Source: Gammaproteobacteria bacterium (lineage in GTDB: Bacteria > Pseudomonadota > Gammaproteobacteria > Xanthomonadales > SZUA-36). From it: DNA of 35,943 nucleotides. The position numbers and the translations under genes were made by a program. The notes below the pieces were generated by a model that saw nothing but the letters and a program-made list of their open reading frames with translations, did no database searches and was not told where the DNA came from. The stretch's first letter is position 1, and each line of letters begins with the position of its first letter. The DNA is taken from NCBI GenBank assembly GCA_030431095.1, contig JAUIJU010000027.1, positions 1 to 35,943 on the forward strand. Direction: 5' to 3'. Below, piece by piece: positions 31,611 to 35,943 of the stretch.

Positions 31611-32161
31611 ACGCGTCACGACAATCCGACAGCCGGCCCCTGGCGGCGATCGACCGCCTGCCGCGGTCGATCGAGCCTGCACGGGATCTGTGGCCGGGGG
31701 TCAGGCAAGGCCTGGCCCCGCGACGCCCTGAGCTGGGCCCGCCGTCGCGTCGACGGGGTCTGTGGGCCGTGGCCGCTTCGCTGGTCGTGGCCTTCACGGC
31801 GGGGCTGATGCTGGGCCGCCAGGAACCGTCACCGGTCACAGGAACGCCGCTGACCCTGGCCGCCGCGGCCGCTCCTTCCCTGGCGGCCGCGCTGGAGGCG
31901 ACCGAACGCGAATATCAGGCGGCCTACAAAGGCTTTCGCCCGGTGGGCGTGGCGCCCTCGGTGCTGCAACCGAAGACCTCGGAAGACCTTGCCGCGAGCT
32001 GGGCATCCATGCAACAGGCCGAGACGGCGCTGTTGACCGCGCTCGAAGAGCACCCCGACAACCCGTACCTGGCCGAGAAATTGCTCGACCTGCGGACACA
32101 GCAGCTGGATTTCATGCGCCAGCTGCACATGCTGGACCAGAACAGCCGGAGAAACACCTGA
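31607..32161 (+). CDS. Single-pass membrane protein, possible anti-sigma partner
   Basis: A 184-residue protein with one predicted transmembrane helix at about 49-68 (GLWAVAASLVVAFTAGLMLG). The N-terminal cytoplasmic part is short and basic and includes IDRLPRSIEPARDLWPGV, a sequence style common in proteins encoded next to ECF sigma factors in this lineage. The C-terminal part (about 90-184) is helical and periplasmic. No zinc-binding HxxxCxxC anti-sigma motif is visible, so its role as an anti-sigma factor rests on topology and position only. It begins at ATG 31607, overlapping the mini-ORF stop, and ends at TGA 32159-32161, which overlaps the next ATG by one base. Coupled translation of the whole operon is therefore likely. 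Confidence 0.75.
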   Translation: MNASRQSDSRPLAAIDRLPRSIEPARDLWPGVRQGLAPRRPELGPPSRRRGLWAVAASLVVAFTAGLMLGRQEPSPVTGTPLTLAAAAAPSLAAALEATEREYQAAYKGFRPVGVAPSVLQPKTSEDLAASWASMQQAETALLTALEEHPDNPYLAEKLLDLRTQQLDFMRQLHMLDQNSRRNT

Positions 32162-33030
32162 TGAAGAAACTGTTGGCATTGATGCTGGCCCTGCCGGGCC
32201 TGGCCCTGGCCGGGGAACCCATCCACGAACGGGCCGAGATGGCCGCGGACGGCAAGGTCACCGTGATCAATATCTCGGGTGACATCACCGTCCGCACCTG
32301 GAACCGCAACGAGGTGGAGCTCACCGGTGACCTGGGTGACGACTCGGAGCTGGTCTTCGAGGCCTCGGGCGGCAACGTCCGCGTGGAAGTGAAAACCGAG
32401 GACGGCAGGTTTTTCGGCGGCCCCGAATCCACCGACCTGGACCTGCGCGTTCCCGAGCGCGCCAGTCTCGAGGTAACCGGCGTGAGTTCCGACATCGAGA
32501 TCGCCGATTCCCGGGGTGAATCGATCGTGGCGGAAACCGTCAGCGGTGACGTCGATGTGCGCGCGGAGTCCGGCCGCGTGGAGCTGACGTCGGTCAGCGG
32601 CGACGTGACCTTCATCGGCGCCTCGCCGCGCACCGCGGTGGAAAGTGTGTCCGGCGACATCGAGCTGGACGGCGTCAGCGGCGAACTCGAGGTCAGCCTG
32701 GTTTCCGGTGACGTGGATCTGCGCGGTGGCCAGTTCGACCTGGGCCGTTTCGAATCGGTTTCCGGAAGCCTGGACCTGGACCTGGAGGTCAATGCCGGCG
32801 GTCGCATCACGGTGGAGACCATGAGCGGCGACGCCACGCTGACCCTGCCGCGAAACCAGACCGGCGAGTTCCGCGCCCAGACCTTCAGTGGCGACATCCG
32901 CAGTGAGTTCGGTTCACCGCAAAGGGAAAAACACGGCCCCGGCAGCAGCCTGAAGCACATCCAGGGCGATGGCGGCGCCATGATTCGTGTCGAAAGTTTC
33001 AGCGGTGACGTGCGCCTGGGCCAGAAGTAA
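32161..33030 (+). CDS. DUF4097 beta-repeat protein, secreted
   Basis: A 289-residue protein with a signal peptide at 1-17 (MKKLLALMLALPGLALA). The mature part is a DUF4097-type repeat. SGD-type turns recur about every 18-22 residues (ISGDI, VSSDI, VSGDV twice, VSGDI, VSGEL, VSGDV, VSGSL, MSGDA, FSGDI, FSGDV), as expected for a right-handed beta-helix or stacked beta-sheet. It is very acidic. It is probably a periplasmic or surface protein, function unknown. The frame is open upstream to 31762 but is out of frame with the preceding gene there; ATG 32161 gives the signal peptide and lies in a TGATG overlap with the upstream stop. GGAG about 10 nt upstream may act as ribosome binding site. An intrinsic terminator ends the operon. 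Confidence 0.88.
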   Translation: MKKLLALMLALPGLALAGEPIHERAEMAADGKVTVINISGDITVRTWNRNEVELTGDLGDDSELVFEASGGNVRVEVKTEDGRFFGGPESTDLDLRVPERASLEVTGVSSDIEIADSRGESIVAETVSGDVDVRAESGRVELTSVSGDVTFIGASPRTAVESVSGDIELDGVSGELEVSLVSGDVDLRGGQFDLGRFESVSGSLDLDLEVNAGGRITVETMSGDATLTLPRNQTGEFRAQTFSGDIRSEFGSPQREKHGPGSSLKHIQGDGGAMIRVESFSGDVRLGQK

Positions 33031-33088
33031 TGCCAATTAGGCCATAAGTAACAAGCGCTTAAGGCACTCCCTAAATTTAACAAAATTG

Positions 33089-33118
33089 CACCGGTCGCCT
33101 CCAGGCGGCCGGTTTTTT
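33089..33118 (+). terminator. Intrinsic terminator of sigma/DUF4097 operon
   Basis: ACCGGTCGCC (33089-33098), loop TCCA, then GGCGGCCGGT (33103-33112) form a 10-bp stem with one wobble pair, followed by a T tract to 33118. It is a textbook rho-independent terminator. Confidence 0.92.
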
Positions 33119-33166
33119 TGTGCCTTCGGAAACGCCATCGACAATAAAAATAAGGATTTAGCGCAT

Positions 33167-33183
33167 GTTAACGATGCATTAAC
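33167..33183. repeat. TTAAC repeats upstream of TonB-dependent receptor
   Basis: GTTAAC (33167-33172), then GATGCA, then TTAAC (33179-33183) form both a direct repeat of TTAAC with 11-bp period and a partial inverted repeat. They lie just upstream of the receptor promoter -35 and could be an activator site. Confidence 0.3.
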
Positions 33184-33190
33184 AAACGCT

Positions 33191-33218
33191 TTGCATTCCC
33201 ATGGACATACGCTACTAT
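33191..33218 (+). promoter_or_regulatory. Promoter of TonB-dependent receptor with structured leader
   Basis: TTGCAT (33191-33196) and TACTAT (33213-33218) are separated by 16 bp, giving a transcript start near 33225 and a leader of about 110 nt. In the leader, CCTGCCG (33242-33248) pairs with CGGCAGG (33273-33279), and the loop holds the palindrome TGCATGCA (33257-33264). I do not recognise a known riboswitch. Confidence 0.55.
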
Positions 33219-33333
33219 TGCCGCCGAGTTGGGGTTTAGTCCCTGCCGTCCGTCTATGCATGCACTCGGCGCCGGCAGGTAAACTTCGATCGAAACTAAA
33301 CACACCAAAGTCAAATTTGGGAGACCTATAGAG

Positions 33334-35943
33334 ATGAAATTCAACCGTAATCCTCTGTCACAGGCGATCAACACGACCCTGTGCGCCGGTGCCGCCGCTA
33401 GCATGGCCCTGGCCTCAGGGGTTGCCTTTGCGCAGGACGAAGACGACGAAGAAGGTGTCGAACTCGACCGCGTGCAGGTAACCGGTTCACGCATCAAGCG
33501 CGTGGACATCGAAGGTTCGACGCCCGTCACCGTGATCGATCGTGAAGAGATCGACCTGACCGGTGACTCCACCGTGGCCGAACTGCTTCGCGCCTCGCCC
33601 TATAACAGCTTCGGTTCGTTCCGTGACCAGTCCGGTTTCGGTAACGGCTTCTCCGGCGTTTCACTGGTCAGCCTGCGTGGTCTGGGTTCTTCCCGCACCC
33701 TGGTGCTGATCAACGGCCGTCGCATGTCCACCTTCCCGGGTGGCGGCGCCGAGGCCGTGGACATCAACCTGATCCCGCTGGACATGGTTGAGCGCGTGGA
33801 AATCCTGCGTGACGGCGCATCGGCCGTGTACGGTTCCGACGCCATCGCGGGCGTGATCAACATCATCACCCGCAAGGACCTGGACGGCGCCATCGCCACG
33901 GTCCAGTTCGAAGACTCCACCCACCCGGGCGGCGAAGCCTACCGCTACTCCGTGGCGGGCGGCATGAGCGGCGAATCCGGCAACGTGACCTTCGCCATCG
34001 AGCACTTCGAGCGCGACATGATCTTCGACCGCGACATTCCGGAGTTCTCCAACGCCGTGGCGCCGGGCCTGGATTCCATCTCCAGCTACGGTTTCCCCGG
34101 TTCCGCGCAGGTCACTTCCGGCCCGCTGGCCGGCCTGAACTTCCCGGATCCGCGCTGCCCGGACAACGTTGGCGAGTCCAGCCTGTTCCCGAACAGCTAC
34201 ACCTGGGACTTCAGCGAGTTCTACGCCGGTTCCGACTGGCAGTTCAGCTCCCGTTGCGGTTACAACTTCGCCGCCGACACCATCACGGTGCCGCGGGTGG
34301 AGCGCAACAGCGGCTGGGTCGATGGTCGGTTCGACATCACCAACAACACCCAGTTCGTGGTGCGCGGCCTGTTCGTGCAGAACGAGTCCGAGTCCCGCTT
34401 CGCCGGCGCTCCGGTGACCGCGCCGACGCCGTTCATCGCCGCGGACAACCCGAACAACCCGATCAACCTGTTCATTGGACAGACCATCACCGATCCGGGC
34501 CTGGGTACCTACACCTTTACCGACGCCGACCTGGGTGACGTGGCCGTGTTCCTGCGGACCTCGCCCAACGGCAACCGTGAAGGCTTCCAGTACTTCGACG
34601 ATTCCAGCCTGTTCGCCGGCTTCGAAGGCACCAACGACTGGTTCGGCGGTTCCGAGTGGGACTTCGGTTTCGAATACGCCCGCAACCGGACCCTGGCGCT
34701 GACCAAGAACCTGGCCAACAAGGTTGAAATCCAGAACGCCATCGATTCCGGCGCCCTGGACCTGTTCAACGTGCAGGGCCTGGACGACGCCACGTGGCTG
34801 GATAACACGGTCGACACGCTGACCGCGTTCAACCACACCGGCATGTTCCAGGCGGACACCACCGTGGTGACGGTCGACGGCTCCTACAGCTTCGACCTGT
34901 TCCAGATGAACAACGGCCCGGTGCCGCTGGTTGTCGGTTTCGAGTACTACGACCTCGCGTTCAACCAGGAAAACGACCCCGAGTCCAACCGCCTGATCAT
35001 TGCCGGTACCTCCGGTGGTGACAACATCTCGGGCGTGGGCCGTGACGTGACCTCCCTGTACGCGGAAACCATCATTCCGCTGCTGGCGAGCCTGGAACTG
35101 AACCTGGCCGTGCGCTACGACGACTACAGCGACTTCGGTAACACCACCAACCCGAAGATCGCCGCGTCCTGGCGTCCGTTCGACTCCCTGCTGCTTCGCG
35201 CCTCTTACGGCGAAGGCTTCCGGGCGCCGAACATGCAGGAACTGTACGGCAACATCTCCGAGTCGTTCCCGCCGGCCATCGACGTGACCGGTTGTGCGAA
35301 CGGTGTGGCGCCGTGTACGTCCACGCAGTACCGTGCTTTCTTCGGCGGCAACCCGGACCTCCAGCCGGAGGAATCCGAGTCCATGACCGCCGGCGTGGTG
35401 TGGAACGCGACGGACGATCTGGCCTTCGAACTGACGTACTACGACATCGAGTTCACCAACCAGATCGCCACCCTGGGCATGCAGCGGGTGTTCAACCTGG
35501 AAGCAGAGCAGGGCGGCAGCCCGCTGGTTTCACGTAACCCCGATGGCACCGTCAACTTCGTGTCTCTCCAGAACACCAACCTGTCTGGTGTGCAGACCAA
35601 CGGTATCGATTTCTCCATCGATTACGCTCTGGCGACGGAGTCCGCTGGCCTGTTCAACTTCCGCTTCGACTACTCGCATATCCTGGACTACGACCAGGAA
35701 GCGGTACCGGGCGACGGGTTCTCGACCATCCTGGATTCCCATGGTTTCCCGGAAGATCGTGCTTCCTGGCAGGTGGGCTGGACCCTGGGCAACTTCCAGG
35801 TGGGTTACACCGGCCAGTACATCGGCGAGAACGGTGGAGCTGACGAGTTCTGCACCTCCGACGGCCGCAGCGTTACCGACTGCGCCAACTCCGGTGCGAG
35901 CCTGATCACCAACGACGACATCTTCTACCACGACCTCCAGGTT
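33334..35943 (+). CDS. TonB-dependent outer-membrane receptor (3' end outside window)
   Basis: At least 870 residues of a TonB-dependent transporter, truncated by the window end with the frame still open. A signal peptide (about 1-34, ending VAFAQ) is followed by an acidic EDEDDEEGVELDRVQVTGSRI stretch that fits a TonB-box region. The plug domain (about 45-175) has SLRGLGSSRTLVLINGRR and VERVEILRDGASAVYGSDAIAGVINIIT. The beta-barrel follows, with typical strands and the ASYGEGFRAPNMQELYG motif late in the sequence. The style (VTGSRIKR, AELLRASP) is that of the receptor group abundant in Xanthomonadales and marine gammaproteobacteria, often for peptides or glycans; substrate is unassigned. GGGAG (33319-33323) lies 10 nt upstream of ATG 33334. 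Confidence 0.94.
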   Translation, partial: MKFNRNPLSQAINTTLCAGAAASMALASGVAFAQDEDDEEGVELDRVQVTGSRIKRVDIEGSTPVTVIDREEIDLTGDSTVAELLRASPYNSFGSFRDQSGFGNGFSGVSLVSLRGLGSSRTLVLINGRRMSTFPGGGAEAVDINLIPLDMVERVEILRDGASAVYGSDAIAGVINIITRKDLDGAIATVQFEDSTHPGGEAYRYSVAGGMSGESGNVTFAIEHFERDMIFDRDIPEFSNAVAPGLDSISSYGFPGSAQVTSGPLAGLNFPDPRCPDNVGESSLFPNSYTWDFSEFYAGSDWQFSSRCGYNFAADTITVPRVERNSGWVDGRFDITNNTQFVVRGLFVQNESESRFAGAPVTAPTPFIAADNPNNPINLFIGQTITDPGLGTYTFTDADLGDVAVFLRTSPNGNREGFQYFDDSSLFAGFEGTNDWFGGSEWDFGFEYARNRTLALTKNLANKVEIQNAIDSGALDLFNVQGLDDATWLDNTVDTLTAFNHTGMFQADTTVVTVDGSYSFDLFQMNNGPVPLVVGFEYYDLAFNQENDPESNRLIIAGTSGGDNISGVGRDVTSLYAETIIPLLASLELNLAVRYDDYSDFGNTTNPKIAASWRPFDSLLLRASYGEGFRAPNMQELYGNISESFPPAIDVTGCANGVAPCTSTQYRAFFGGNPDLQPEESESMTAGVVWNATDDLAFELTYYDIEFTNQIATLGMQRVFNLEAEQGGSPLVSRNPDGTVNFVSLQNTNLSGVQTNGIDFSIDYALATESAGLFNFRFDYSHILDYDQEAVPGDGFSTILDSHGFPEDRASWQVGWTLGNFQVGYTGQYIGENGGADEFCTSDGRSVTDCANSGASLITNDDIFYHDLQV

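Noticed and set aside
1..35943. CRISPR arrays, tRNA or rRNA genes, insertion sequences, phage or toxin-antitoxin modules
   Set aside because: I looked for regularly spaced repeats, tRNA arms, transposase or integrase motifs and small paired ORFs and saw none.

Overview
The window is about 36 kb of GC-rich, densely coding chromosome from a gammaproteobacterium. PepN, MnmG, GlnS, RppH, Bfd/Bfr, SufT and an 826-residue FadE all look gammaproteobacterial. The TonB-dependent receptor, the SufT-type protein, the TPR/TolB-like membrane protein and the GTP-type PEP carboxykinase suggest a Xanthomonadales- or Wenzhouxiangella-like lineage. That lineage call is an inference from memory of protein families, not from a search. 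I see no rRNA, tRNA, CRISPR array, insertion sequence, integrase or att site. Most of the window looks like a stable housekeeping chromosome with a few lineage-specific envelope genes.

Layout. 1-5.2 kb: 3' end of pepN, then a DUF4239-like membrane protein, a small lipoprotein, a Tyr/Trp-rich lipoprotein, and a large membrane-anchored TPR protein whose promoter sits so close to its ATG that the mRNA may be leaderless. 5.2-8.6 kb: mnmG, a 415-base gap with a structured candidate small RNA and a strong intrinsic terminator, and a DUF4892/OmpA-like envelope protein. 8.6-12 kb: a dicarboxylate/amino acid:cation symporter (minus) divergent from glnS, separated by a 353-base region rich in inverted repeats. 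12-16.2 kb: a LemA / M48 metallopeptidase pair facing a GMC oxidoreductase tail to tail. 16.4-21.9 kb: an RND pump gene, its membrane fusion protein and an ATP/ADP-carrier-like MFS protein in one probable operon. 21.9-23.7 kb: a BtuCD/FecCD-type ABC importer on the minus strand. 23.8-25.9 kb: rppH, then an iron/Fe-S cluster of Fur-boxed bfd, bfr and sufT. 25.9-30.9 kb: fadE (minus) divergent from a TetR regulator with a palindrome between them, then GTP-type pckG. 31-33 kb: ECF sigma factor, single-pass membrane protein and DUF4097 secreted protein, tightly coupled and closed by an intrinsic terminator. 33.3 kb to the end: a TonB-dependent receptor that runs off the window.

How the genes work together. 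Three modules stand out. The first is iron storage and Fe-S supply (bfd, bfr, sufT) under an evident Fur box. The second is fatty-acid oxidation feeding gluconeogenesis: fadE and pckG flank a TetR regulator, which fits growth on lipids or amino acids. The third is a probable envelope-signalling operon (sigma, membrane partner, DUF4097) with stop/start overlaps and a seven-codon mini-ORF between the first two genes. No clearly new defence or mobile system is visible. The best candidates for undescribed biology are the RNA-like element after mnmG, the sigma/DUF4097 operon and the LemA/M48 pair with its long C-terminal extension.
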